Of a stretch of DNA of 64,000 nt, positions 22,901 to 32,985 are shown one piece after another. Each line of letters starts with the position of its first letter. Positions within the stretch are counted from its first letter, which is position 1. The position numbers and the translations under genes are program-made. This stretch comes from Atopsyche davidsoni (Eukaryota; Arthropoda; Insecta; Trichoptera; Hydrobiosidae): NCBI GenBank assembly GCA_022113835.1, contig JAILWY010000018.1, positions 16,453,501 to 16,517,500 of the forward strand. The letters are read 5' to 3'. The notes beneath the pieces were generated by a model. That model saw only the letters and a program-made list of their open reading frames with translations, had not been told where the DNA came from and ran no database searches.

Positions 22901-25874
22901 GAGTAATATTAATAAAAATATTTTCTTTTAAATAAAATTTCATTCGTCAGATATGTCATGTATGTTTAGGTGGTGGTGATATATTTATAATTTCAACAGA
23001 AATTTAATCTTCACTCAGGTGTTCATGCACTCATTTTAATAACGAAATTCGTATTTTTTATTTTATTTTCAGCGAGAGTGCGGAGGAGGACTATAACGCC
23101 TTCTGGCACGTGTTTCGCATCGTGGGATTTTGCCTCACCTTTATGAACAGCTGCGTCAATCCCGTAGCCCTTTATTGTGTCAGCGGGACCTTTCGTCAGC
23201 ATTTCGACAGGTGAGCATGTAAACGAAACAGCCACTCATACATACTGCTGCTGAGTTCAAACTAATATTTAAATTTTCTATCGCATTTGAGCTCACATAT
23301 TAAGACTTGACTGTACAAAATCGTGAAAGGCGAAATTTCAGTCGCGTGAAAGATGCGAGCGAAAGACTGGTGTGATATTTGTTAGACCGTCTTGATAACT
23401 TATCTAGCAGCTCTATAATTTTGTCTTACTATTCGATTGGCTTGGCTAAATCTTGCCTCAATATTAAATTCTAAGTATGGTAGTCATTTTGAATATATGG
23501 TTCATGAATGATTCTTCCAAAGAATAATAGAAGTCCTCGTTTTCTCTTCGGTATAGCGGAGCGAATAGTTATACGGTTACGAAAAGAAGAATGATAAACA
23601 TGGCAAAATACAACGATTTAAAGATGTGAAAATGTTGTAAAATATTCACATTAAAATTAAAATACTGGTTTCCATCACCTACTTAAATAGTATTTAAACA
23701 ATAGTTATTTTTTTCATTTAAAAAATGCGATAGGTAAATAAATGCATTGAAACAAATTACAATAAAGTAAATCACTTTCAAAACGTCCTTTGAATGCTTA
23801 CAACAACTTGTTGCAAGAATCGCTTGTTTTCAAAACTAAATCAAAACCGATTTAACTAATTTACTCAACAGTAAAAAGTAAATTAAACGGAACAATCAAA
23901 TTGCGTTATCAATTACCAGCTACTCAATATTCTAATCTAATAAAGTTAAGGCGAAAAGGATTACTGTAAGCTCACCGACTGGGCGTAGGCGAATATGGGC
24001 TACGGGCTATTTATACACGCTGAATTCGCAAAAACCCGAGTAACTCTTGGATAAAAATGCAAATAATCTCAAAAAACATACACATGCTTGCAAACAAATT
24101 TATATATGTGTGTGTGTGTGTGTGATATTTTCTTTTATGTTAATACTATACACGCGTTACCGTTTCAAATATATTGAATGGGATGGGATGAATTTGGATA
24201 GGAAGTTGTCATTATTCTTTGTGAATGTTTTGACAGTGGCGGTGTCAGAGGGCAAACTTCTTCGCCGAAGACAAGGGTCAGCCATCGGCGTGGTTTCCCA
24301 TTATGTAACACAATGCTAAGACTGTTCGACTTATTGTTTTTCCTTTTATCTGAGAAACTTTCAGTTACATATGTTTATCTATGCAAAAGATGCGGTATTT
24401 TTTTTGATCAGAAAATAAAATGGATCAGTGGACTGGAAGATTACATATTTCTCACGTCTTCGTAAATTAAATTCTCGCGACAGCGAGGGGTCCATTTGGT
24501 GTAATGATTATTCAGATCGGTGGAATATGCTCACAGTGTTCAAGATTTGCAAGATATGATTTCAAGATGCCATTCAAATATTGACATTATAATTTTCAGA
24601 ATTCGTTACACTAAGAAAACATTTTTTTATTCCAACCCTAAAGAAAAGTTTCACTCTAAACATTTAATATAATTTCATTTAGAAATGCTACACCCAATTA
24701 TATTTTTTAAAAATCTCTCCAAAGCCAATTATTGAATTAATTAAAAAACTCGCGAAATTGTATAACTCGTCGTATTTATTCAACACCGAAAATGTATATT
24801 TAGTATATTTTGAAATTTGCTATCATCAATTATCATTCTCATATTATTTGATCTTCTTTAATACTTGAAAATTTTGATTCACATTTTTTTTACATATTAA
24901 ATCGGAATCCTTAATGTCCTATTAATATTGAAATAAAACAAATATATTTTCACTCTAAGAAGCAAATAAACAGTTTTTACCTTACGAGGTCATGAAATTC
25001 TCCACAGATAATGATATATTGACATAATTATATTACATTTATTAAATAACTTGTGGCCAAATCAAGTGTTTAAGACAACTTACATAATAATTCCTTAACT
25101 ACTCTTTTTATGAAATATTTTTGAATACTTCTCTTACTTTTTTTAATAAAAAAAAAGGCACTTGGGGAAGATTTTTATAATGCTGTATGATTGTATAGAA
25201 ATATTATGGTTTTATCAAATTATTTTATAACTTTTGCTTATTTTCTTTGATAAAATACATTATGGCTTTGGAAAACCATTAATCATTTCTACCAAGGCCG
25301 TTTTTACCCACCAAGAACCCAAGAAAGACGAGATGATCCAATATTTTTTGAAACATGAATATTAGATACACTTATCCAGGATCACGTTCATATTGAAGGT
25401 CTTTTACAATGGGTTATTAGTAACCTTGATGTTGTTTATTTTATTTAGAAAAAAAGTTGAATTTTGCTTACATGTAAAATACGCTTGTTGAAATAAAATT
25501 TTATTATGTTACTAGCTTAATAAATGTCTAAAATTTTATGTTTTGACTAAGATACATACTTTTTTCATTATTGTTTGCAGATACCTGCTGTGTCGAGTTA
25601 AAAGTCGAGCTAAGCATGTTGGCGCCTGCCGAGGGATGTCGCTTTCCTTGTCGGTTCCCAACAAACATAATATCACCCCCATCCGGGGAGTGGCGCTAGC
25701 CAAACTACAAAGGTAATATTTGGCATATGATGATTTTATGTTCAATTTAATTAAAATTATATTCTTTCTTTGCTATCATCATCTTTCAGAAAATCTAAAG
25801 ATCAAGTGATCGCAACCATCAGTAACGATAACGACGGGACTCGTGAGCAGAACAAAACCTCCGGGACCATGTGA
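13753..25874 (+). CDS. CCHa1-R: CCHamide-type neuropeptide G-protein-coupled receptor (whole gene, 8 coding exons)
   Basis: The eight exons join in phase to 1,236 nt, giving 411 residues plus a TGA. The product is a complete class A (rhodopsin-like) receptor of the insect CCHamide receptor group, which is related to vertebrate bombesin receptors. It is expected in the plasma membrane, where it would bind a CCHamide peptide and couple to G proteins. Visible landmarks: N-glycosylation site near residue 22; TM1 with GN (Asn58); TM2 LALAD (Asp86); Cys113 and Cys200 for the TM3-ECL2 disulfide; DRF at 137-139 in place of DRY; Trp170 in TM4; CFLP at 280-283 in TM6; NPVALY at 323-328 in TM7, with a Cys-containing tail start (YLLC) that could be palmitoylated. 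Some stretches recall fly CCHa1-R (HANGGG region, CYPFP loop) and others CCHa2-R (end of TM7), so the paralogue is uncertain. The C-terminal tail (about 70 residues) is shorter than I recall for the fly proteins. Confidence 0.92.
14170..14375 (-). mobile_element. tRNA-derived SINE copy 2 in receptor intron 1
   Basis: Minus-strand copy of the family: the tRNA-like T arm (plus strand TTTGAACCCACA), the GGCTTACATGGCCGGTG anticodon-arm segment, and on its plus-strand left side the CTCAGAAAAATAT tail block. The head block (TTTTTAACAATCATACTC) lies to the right. Confidence 0.75.
14497..14590 (-). mobile_element. SINE tail fragment
   Basis: Reverse-oriented copy of the tail block (GGATTGAACGTCAATCAGAT) that also ends the copies at 8.6, 42.8 and 51.3 kb. 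It is separated from SINE copy 2 by about 120 bases and is probably part of the same or a nested insertion. Confidence 0.7.
16650..16876 (+). CDS. CCHa1-R: CCHamide receptor coding exon 2 (TM2-TM3)
   Basis: Acceptor TTTTTTTAG ends at 16649 and donor G|GTACGA follows 16876. The exon encodes YILSLALADL (TM2), the extracellular Cys113, TM3 (KDVSIGVSVFTLTALS), ADRF and the start of loop 2 (PLRRWHAN). The DRY motif reads Asp-Arg-Phe. Confidence 0.95.
17817..18171. mobile_element. Fold-back element HH-B, copy 2 (longest copy) in receptor intron 2
   Basis: Inverted repeat, about 17,919-17,985 against 18,030-18,097, with a loop of about 45 bases. The arms extend outward with duplicated AAAATCACTCAAGTATTTTA blocks on both sides. 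The left end carries the CAATATTTTTGACAGAGAG terminal segment. Both arms contain the TTGATAA, stem, GAAAC hammerhead-like core; the minus-strand version keeps GAAACCGGTC while the plus-strand one reads GAAACCAGTT. No coding capacity. Confidence 0.85.
18312..18442 (+). CDS. CCHa1-R: CCHamide receptor coding exon 3 (TM4)
   Basis: Acceptor TTTGCAG at 18305-18311 and donor AAG|GTATAC after 18442. With the split Gly codon it reads GGGSRATWVTLAAV and then TM4 with the conserved Trp170, ending PSTK. The phase fits both neighbouring exons exactly. It is the shortest TM-bearing exon and the frame is covered only by splicing, so it is easily missed. Confidence 0.92.
19682..19870 (+). CDS. CCHa1-R: CCHamide receptor coding exon 4 (ECL2-TM5)
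   Basis: Exactly 63 codons between TTTTTAG and CAA|GTAGGT. It encodes the loop-2 cysteine (FEACYPFP), TM5 (FLIYYAVPLTIIAVFYALMA, with the conserved Pro and Tyr) and the start of loop 3 (NVPGEMQFARRQ). Confidence 0.95.
20665..20731. mobile_element. Degenerate hAT-like MITE end
   Basis: A short GC-richer stretch ends AAAGGTTGGGGACCCTTG, which resembles the terminal repeats of hAT-type elements. The partner terminal repeat is not seen, so this is a fragment at best. Confidence 0.3.
22102..22205 (+). CDS. CCHa1-R: CCHamide receptor coding exon 5 (TM6)
   Basis: Acceptor CTTCCCAG ends at 22101; donor AG|GTCTGT follows 22205. It encodes VKARRKVAIMVLAF and the TM6 CFLP motif, then WFYY. The basic KARRK at the inner end of TM6 is typical of the family. 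Confidence 0.95.
23073..23210 (+). CDS. CCHa1-R: CCHamide receptor coding exon 6 (TM7)
   Basis: Acceptor TATTTTCAG ends at 23072; donor AG|GTGAGC follows 23210. It encodes ECL3 (EEDYNAFWHVFRI), TM7 with NSCVNPVALY and the helix-8 start (GTFRQHFD). Confidence 0.95.
25581..25712 (+). CDS. CCHa1-R: CCHamide receptor coding exon 7 (cytoplasmic tail)
   Basis: Acceptor TTGTTTGCAG ends at 25580; donor AG|GTAATA follows 25712. The tail reads YLLCRVKSRAKHVG and then a Ser-rich stretch SLSLSVPNKH. The split Arg codons match on both sides. Confidence 0.9.
25790..25874 (+). CDS. CCHa1-R: CCHamide receptor coding exon 8 (C terminus)
   Basis: A 77-base intron with acceptor ATCTTTCAG precedes this exon. 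It encodes KSKDQVIATI and a polar tail ending KTSGTM, with TGA at 25872-25874. The tail does not end in an obvious PDZ ligand. Confidence 0.87.
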
Positions 25875-26108
25875 AAAGAAGCCTTTTCCTGGCAGGAATA
25901 TGACTAAGTGTGAAAAATGTGTGCTGACTCAAATGAACATATTAATCATAAAAATAGACAAATACTGTTACAATTAAAATATCAACATTTGATATTGTGT
26001 TCTCCTGTTATTTGCTGGCTGTAAAACAGATGAACAAAAAATATTTCCTGTGGATAAGTCACCTGTTTCGTGATATATATCAATTTTATTTTAGAAAATT
26101 AATACTAA

Positions 26109-26114
26109 AATAAA
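26109..26114 (+). terminator. Candidate poly(A) signal of the CCHamide receptor gene
   Basis: AATAAA about 235 bases after the receptor stop codon. It is one of the first good signals in the 3' flank. AT-rich DNA gives many chance matches, so this is only a candidate. Confidence 0.4.
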
Positions 26115-29100
26115 ATATTTTATCATTATGATAATCATTTTGGAAGTAAACATGTAATTTATGTTTTAATGCGATTTTTAAATGATAAAATAAGGCCCTG
26201 GGGCGACGCGGGTCTTATGGAGTATAAGTAGGAGAGGCGCTATTTGTATACAAGTTTTTTTATATTTAATATCTTTGATTAAGGCTTCTGTCAATTTTTT
26301 TAACACGACAATTTAAATGCGCAAAAAGTAATAGAGTTGGACCTATTTTTAATATTATTATATCGATTACTTAAAGCATGTAAATCAAATAAATTTAAGT
26401 AGTTTAAAACTAAACAAATACATTTAAATAGTATAAACGCATGTTTTAATAAAAATCAATAATTTAAATGTTGATTTAATGAAAGCATATAGTTTTTAAA
26501 TGAAATGAAATGTTGATTGGTTCGATAGTTATAGTATACATATCTACTACTTTAAAACTGGTTTATTAATTAATGTACGTACGTGTTTGTAGTATATAAT
26601 AAAAATATTTTTTTCAAAGAGTCTTATTTAAAATACACTTACTTTTCCTTGACGTTATATGCAAATATTTTCTTCTACACTAAAACATGTCAACTAATAT
26701 ATGCGAGAGCGTACTTGAAAATCAATACAATTTAATTTTCTTCGAATCCGAATCATAAATGCGACCCTTGGTTTTCGTTAAGGTCAAAGATATGAACTCA
26801 ATTTGCAAATAAAACTCAAGGTTAAGTAGCTGAAAAATATCCAACGAAGTAATTTCTTTTTGGGGGAATGGCTCTGGCTTTACTGCCGCCGCGGTAGGAA
26901 TATTTGACGCGAAGTTTTCAGCTTCATGGCCAAATGAAAATCGAACGGATCAGAGCGAATCCGAAAAGCATTCCCAACTCAGCCGCACCTTGACCACCCC
27001 CTCATCCCTCCTTGGCACACGAAGGGTCGTCACTTAATTAATTATTATATCATTTTGACACCGCAAAGTACTCACAATGAGGATAGATTTATTATAAACG
27101 GTGGTAATTTTAGATTTCAACGCACACCATATGAAAACTTTTAATCAGGATGTACTATCAATAACAGCAAGGTAGTGTAATCACAAATGGCACGCCTCGT
27201 TTGAAATACAGAATTTTATAGATATACTAAAGTTTCACTGTTAATGTATGACTAAAAATAGTTCACATTTTCTATTAAAAGAGTATACCAGAAGGCATTG
27301 TAATTCAGGAGTGCTCTGTGAAAAAAATCTTATTAACTTTAAGTATAGCATTTCATAAACTATTACTTATTCCACACTCGTGCGTAATATTTCAAATTTG
27401 ATTTAGATCCGATTACTTAACGATATTTTTAGAAACACGAGAGAAATAAAAATATTATTACTCAATATATTTTTTAGATGGGCAGATAAAATTGGTCTGT
27501 TATGACAGAATGATAAAACTACAATACACATATGCAGCGGTTGGTTTAAATAAAATGAATACAAAAGTTTTTTTTTCTTTTATTTAATCATCTCCTGATA
27601 ATCACAATGTGGTTTAGTATCATCTGAAATCAATTTGATCTGAAAAAACACTATACAGTAGAAAAATAATTAATGATTTACATTACTGCAAAATATTATT
27701 TTTGGACAAATTAAATAAAAATGTTACGATATTTACATGAAGATTTTAAATTATTTGTGTCAATATGCTATTTTATATATGATTTGAGATGTGTTCTTCA
27801 TATAATCGATGTTATTAATGTTGAGTTGTAATAATTCATTATCCTATACCTTAGGAAAAATGTATAAAGACATCATAGGCAAAAATTTACGTGTGGCCTA
27901 TTTTTTTATTCGTAGCCTAATTTAGAGAGTAGAAGTCCGTTTCTTTGTAGCAGCATTCCCTTTCCCTTTATAATTTCGTGACTAAAAAGCGAAGCTAATT
28001 TGCATAGTCGAGCGGCCCTGCGCCCCCTCCCCCCACTGGCCTGCGGTCATCTAACCTGCGATTTAAAGAGGGTGAGGAGGGAGGGTGGTCTGACACTGGC
28101 CGAAATAAATGGTAAGGAACCGTAAACATATGGGTCGCAGGATTTAATTGTATTTATTGTTAAAAAACTAACTTTTCTATTTTTTAAAAAAAAAAATTAC
28201 TAGTAATTATCAAATCAATCACTATATACAGGTATTTTTTTTAGTGTGTTATTCATTAAATTAATTTATTCTACCAATTGTTCAATGCATTAAATATATA
28301 CTTTTTAAATTGACCTTATTTTTATAAATAAATTACAGGAGCAAAACATATTTGGTAAACATATTTTAACTACATTATTTGCATTCTTAAAAACGAATGA
28401 CTCGATATTTTTTCAAGTTTACAAAGTATTTCTTAATAATAAAATGTACATATTAAAAACGACTTTTTAATAATTCTGGTTAAAATTTTCAGAACATTTT
28501 TTTATCGGAATATGGAGCAAATCATGTCCTTTTTAAAATTCCTTATTAAATATTTGTTAACATACATAGATGAGAAAACTATTATAGAAAAAAAAACAAA
28601 GATAATATATATTTTTTAATCAAATTTATTTAAACAGATCTTAAATGAATACTTCAGTTGTTTGGTTTTTCGATAAAAAGGGATGGTGAGAACCTGAAAG
28701 CTTTATTGTGATGGAGGAAGTCCTGGCACGTAGAGACCTTGGTAGGATATTGACGAGGTGAGCGTTGTCAAGAAAGTGACGATATTACTTTGCAGAAAAT
28801 CACCAACTGTAAAGATTTCCATCATAGATATCTAAAAAAAGTTTCTCCAACCTTGACACAAATTGAGAATAAATGTTTAAAGATCAATATGTGATTGTAT
28901 TTTTAACTAAAATCAAACCAATATGGACTACGATTCTCAGGTTACGACTTATATTCGCGTTTATAATCTTCAAATGATCCATTAAAATAATTTAAAAAAA
29001 ATGTAAAACAAACCAACACTATTAAATTTGGAGTATTATTGTAAAACAACATTAAAAACAATCAAAAATGGCACTCTAGGGTGTTTTGTTTTTAAAACTT

Positions 29101-31589
29101 TAGAGTGCGTGAATCTTCATCGAAACGAAAAAATTGCACGTAAAGTATTTAACATTAAAAGAAATTAGTATTTTTTAAATGGGAGCTTAATATCCAGGAA
29201 TGCTTGAAATTTATCATGACATATTTGTAGCGACACGCGCATGGTAAAAATGTAAGCTGCTTTGTGCCATAAACCTTTACGCCACTAATCTCATAAAGAG
29301 CAGTTGACTGTAAAAAAGGATTCGTGTTCCACCCTAGGCAGCGGAACGTTACAAACTAGCGAAATGTTTAAAGAACACATTTTACAAAATAAAAATTACC
29401 TGTGGTATATATTTTTCCATATATTTGTCCATCTTAAAAAGGTACTTGAAGGTTTCATCTTACGTACTTTATAGCTTATTAATCATAACTATGATGTTCA
29501 CAAAATATATCTTTGTAATAATTTTATTTCAATTTATTTAAATATTTGGATAACTCTTAGAAAAAATGATATTCAATTAAAAAAATATCTAAGTTATGTC
29601 GTATCGTATTTGTTTAATAATGCATACTATTTTGGAACGCGTTGTAATTTTTTTTAATAGCGTTTTCTCCTATTTTAAGGTTAACGTTCCCGATAAAATA
29701 GTTCTTATTAAAAAAATAATTAATTCATAATTGAAACATTGATGGTTTGAAAAGGTTTAAAAAAGTTTGATCGATTATAAATTTTATTTTATTAACAATA
29801 AAAACTACTCGATGCCTTCGTAGTTTGACAAAATTTCAGCTTTCAGTCCATCTCTACGTATACCATGCTCATGTTACTAGCCTAACACTATTTTTCGTTT
29901 GTAGGTGATGAATATTTTAATAATGCGTCAATATAGTATAAACACAATAAATTAATTAATGTCGGTTAAATATAAATAACTTCATTTTCCTTAAAAAGTT
30001 ATATGGTTTCTCGTAATTTTTTATAAGTTTATGTCTTACAGAATAATGGAAATTTGTAAACGGTCTCATTGGTCTTCATATGTTATTTGAAATGCATAGT
30101 GTTAAAATAATGATTAAATGTAGTCTTGTATTATTAAATTCATTATTCATGTAAAAAATACAGAGATGTAAATAATAATCACCCCATGCATACTTTAATC
30201 CGTCCTTCATCTGGTGCTTTGTGAAAATAATATTTGTGTCAATAGGATGTTTAGAAGTTATGTATCATTTCATTTTTTCTGTTTACATTTGTAGGAAAGG
30301 ATAAAAGGTAAACTATTGAATAATTTGCTATAGTATGGAAGTTTTTATTAAAATATCTATTATAATATATGTATGCACTTACAAATCTAAACAATTTACA
30401 TTTTATTAAGAATACTTTTAATTACAAGCACTTAGTAAGCCTACACATTCCTAATATCAATTATGATATGTTTATATATTTGTTATTGTAAATAAATAAG
30501 ATATGGGTCCAAGTAATCACATGAGATATAGTCAACTGAAAAATATTCTATTGTTAAATGTATTGATTTTGGCAGTCAATTATATTTTATTCTATAGACA
30601 GCAAATTTATTACACAGATATTTGTTATATTGTAATATTATCATTATATTATACTAATTAAATTATATAACAAAAATAAAATCATTCATATTAAGGTATG
30701 TAATGGAAGAAGCTTTCAGTAGTCGAAGGAATAACAACATTTATTCATTTTAATAAAAAATTATAGTAATTGAAACAGTGTTTAATATTATATCATTTCA
30801 AATTTTAACCAATATCATTACGTCATCAGTCAAATGAAATAAAAAGATTACGGTAAGTATTATATTTTCAGAATGATTGCTTCTTTTGTATTAAAATTTT
30901 TGCCATAGTTGATTTTTTAACCTACTTAATATCAGAACATGTATTAATATTAATTTTATTACCATCTTTATCCATTTGTAAAGATAACTTTTTAATATGA
31001 CAAACGTAAAACCTAACATTTTATTTTATCGTTTGAAAATGTTTATTTATTAAAACTTGGTATAACAAATAGAGCGTGTTGGTAAAGAAAATATTTGGAC
31101 ACATAGAGTGATGGTTATAGATTAAGATAAATTTATTATAAATACATATTTAAATATCAAAGAATTAAAACATATTAATATGAATAAAATTATATGGTAT
31201 TTGTATGAAGATATGGCAATAAACATTATTTTCAAGGATTTGTTATAACGAAAATAAAGTTAACCCAAGAATACTTATTTGCTAGAATTTTTTTTGGTAT
31301 ATGATTTGTCTGAAATAAAGATTCAATATTTCAGGTAAGTATGTTGACTGTTAGTTGTACTAACAGAACAAAAACAAACAACTTATTCTACGTTTTACCT
31401 ATAATTATTAAAAATTACATTAAGTTTTCTACGCTTATAACGGCATTTTATAATAAACTTTGTAATAATAACAATCTCGTGAAAAACTATTACGTCCAAT
31501 AAGCGATCATAAATATTTTATCTAAGACACTTTCTAAGGCATCGATACAATGTTGTCAATGGTCATAGTTTCTTTTTCAAAAAAATATT
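26115..31589. other. Intergenic region between the receptor and the esterase-like gene
   Basis: The two genes converge (receptor on plus, esterase on minus). No coding exon is recognisable. Two GC-richer blocks at about 26,860-27,030 and 27,880-28,120 stand out as candidate conserved regulatory DNA; the second contains an octamer-like ATTTGCAT. The rest is AT-rich with nothing supportable. Confidence 0.5.
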
Positions 31590-31595
31590 TTTATT
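31590..31595 (-). terminator. Candidate poly(A) signal of the esterase-like gene
   Basis: Minus-strand AATAAA, 20 bases past the stop codon, in an AT-rich flank. It is very close to the stop, so a more distal signal may be the one used. Confidence 0.35.
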
Positions 31596-31614
31596 TTTTA
31601 TAGAAGTTTTAATT

Positions 31615-32985
31615 TTATTTTCTAAAAACGAATTTCTCAGAAAACTCTTTGCAAATGATCATAACTAGGCAAGTCATGCCAAGAAGTTTGATCGTGTTTG
31701 AGTACGATGAACTATAAGAAAGTGCTGAATTGTTTGTGTCATTGCAACACTGGGTGGATATTTCCATAACCTTCGGGAAGTAATTATTCCAGAACTCGAA
31801 CGACTTGTAATTTATATTTCCCGGACCGCTCATATTAAAGCTTCTGTCTATAATGAGAAAAGCGGGCTCTTCAGGTTTGAAGGCTTCCCAGGTAATATAC
31901 ACCCCCGAATTGGTGGGGTTGGAATACATGGCAAAGTTAGCCCACATTCTCATGATTATATCCGATATCCGCTTGTCCGAAGAGTCCCATTGGCTGAACT
32001 CGGCAGGAGAAGCCAAATACGGCAGACCCAAGACAAAAACCAAATCGTAATTGTGAGCCACTCCCACCCAACTCGGAATATCCACATTTACAGCTGGTGA
32101 CAAAGGTTTTAAATCAAATCTGTAGGCGTACGTGGGAGCGTGCATACTCATGTGCTGTGCGAGCATGTAAGTCGGAGCTCCGTAATTCTTTTCAACGTAA
32201 AACTTTAAAAATAAATCACGAAGCAACGTATCATTATTTTCAGGGGGAATGGGATCAAAGAAGAACGACACGGTATCAAAAATATGGTGATGATTTGTGA
32301 AACAAGATTCATTTGTGCTCTCTATGGCAATCTCTGATTGTACGATATCGTTAATCATATCGCTGTACTCCATCTTGGTGATGCCGGAATTTTCGCTTTC
32401 ACTTTCCTTATTGAGAAACAGAGCATCTTCCATGTCAGTGAATCCTATTAAAATTGGCACTTTTTCAAATTGTCCTCTCTCAATCAACTTGGCGGGGTAG
32501 TCCGGGATAAAAGCATTGCTGGAATTACTCAAGCCGAAGTCGATGATAGGTCCCCACTCCGTCAGTGGCTCGCCTTGCTCGACCATAATTTGCGAGTTGA
32601 CATTTCGAAGGCAAGAAATGAGGGCGTTCGTTGGCGTCCTGAAGCAGCCGAACGCCGAAGCCACTCGGTCCACGGTTCTGATCTCTTTCTTCGCCGGCTT
32701 GACGGCATTGGGTGCGATGATGCTGCCGCTCATGGCGATTATCTTCTGAAAAGTTTTAACAGACCAATCCCCCGACGTGAGGTGCAGGCCGGCGCTGATG
32801 GCTCCAGAGCCCTGCCCGAGGATGCACACGTTGTCCTGATTTCCTCCGAAAGCTTTCGCGTTGTTTCTGATCCACTCCAGAGCTACGGCTTGATCCATCA
32901 ATCCGAAATTTCCCGGAGCCTCTCCGTCGATGGTTGTGAAGAAACCAAAAATATTAAGTCGGTAAGCAAACGTCACCACGATAAC
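31615..32985 (-). CDS. Esterase-like protein coding exon 3 (C-terminal two thirds)
   Basis: Acceptor TTTTCAG precedes 32985; the exon starts VIVVTFAYRLN and runs 456 codons to a TAA at 31615-31617. It contains GQGSGA in place of the nucleophile elbow, PILIGFTDMED, GVAHNYDLVFVLG and the typical PTNSG...W region near the end. It closes with a Cys-Cys pair, a Ser/Tyr-rich linker, the hydrophobic IKLLGMTCLVMIIC and a charged tip. Confidence 0.95.
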   Translation of the reverse strand, partial: VIVVTFAYRLNIFGFFTTIDGEAPGNFGLMDQAVALEWIRNNAKAFGGNQDNVCILGQGSGAISAGLHLTSGDWSVKTFQKIIAMSGSIIAPNAVKPAKKEIRTVDRVASAFGCFRTPTNALISCLRNVNSQIMVEQGEPLTEWGPIIDFGLSNSSNAFIPDYPAKLIERGQFEKVPILIGFTDMEDALFLNKESESENSGITKMEYSDMINDIVQSEIAIESTNESCFTNHHHIFDTVSFFFDPIPPENNDTLLRDLFLKFYVEKNYGAPTYMLAQHMSMHAPTYAYRFDLKPLSPAVNVDIPSWVGVAHNYDLVFVLGLPYLASPAEFSQWDSSDKRISDIIMRMWANFAMYSNPTNSGVYITWEAFKPEEPAFLIIDRSFNMSGPGNINYKSFEFWNNYFPKVMEISTQCCNDTNNSALSYSSSYSNTIKLLGMTCLVMIICKEFSEKFVFRK

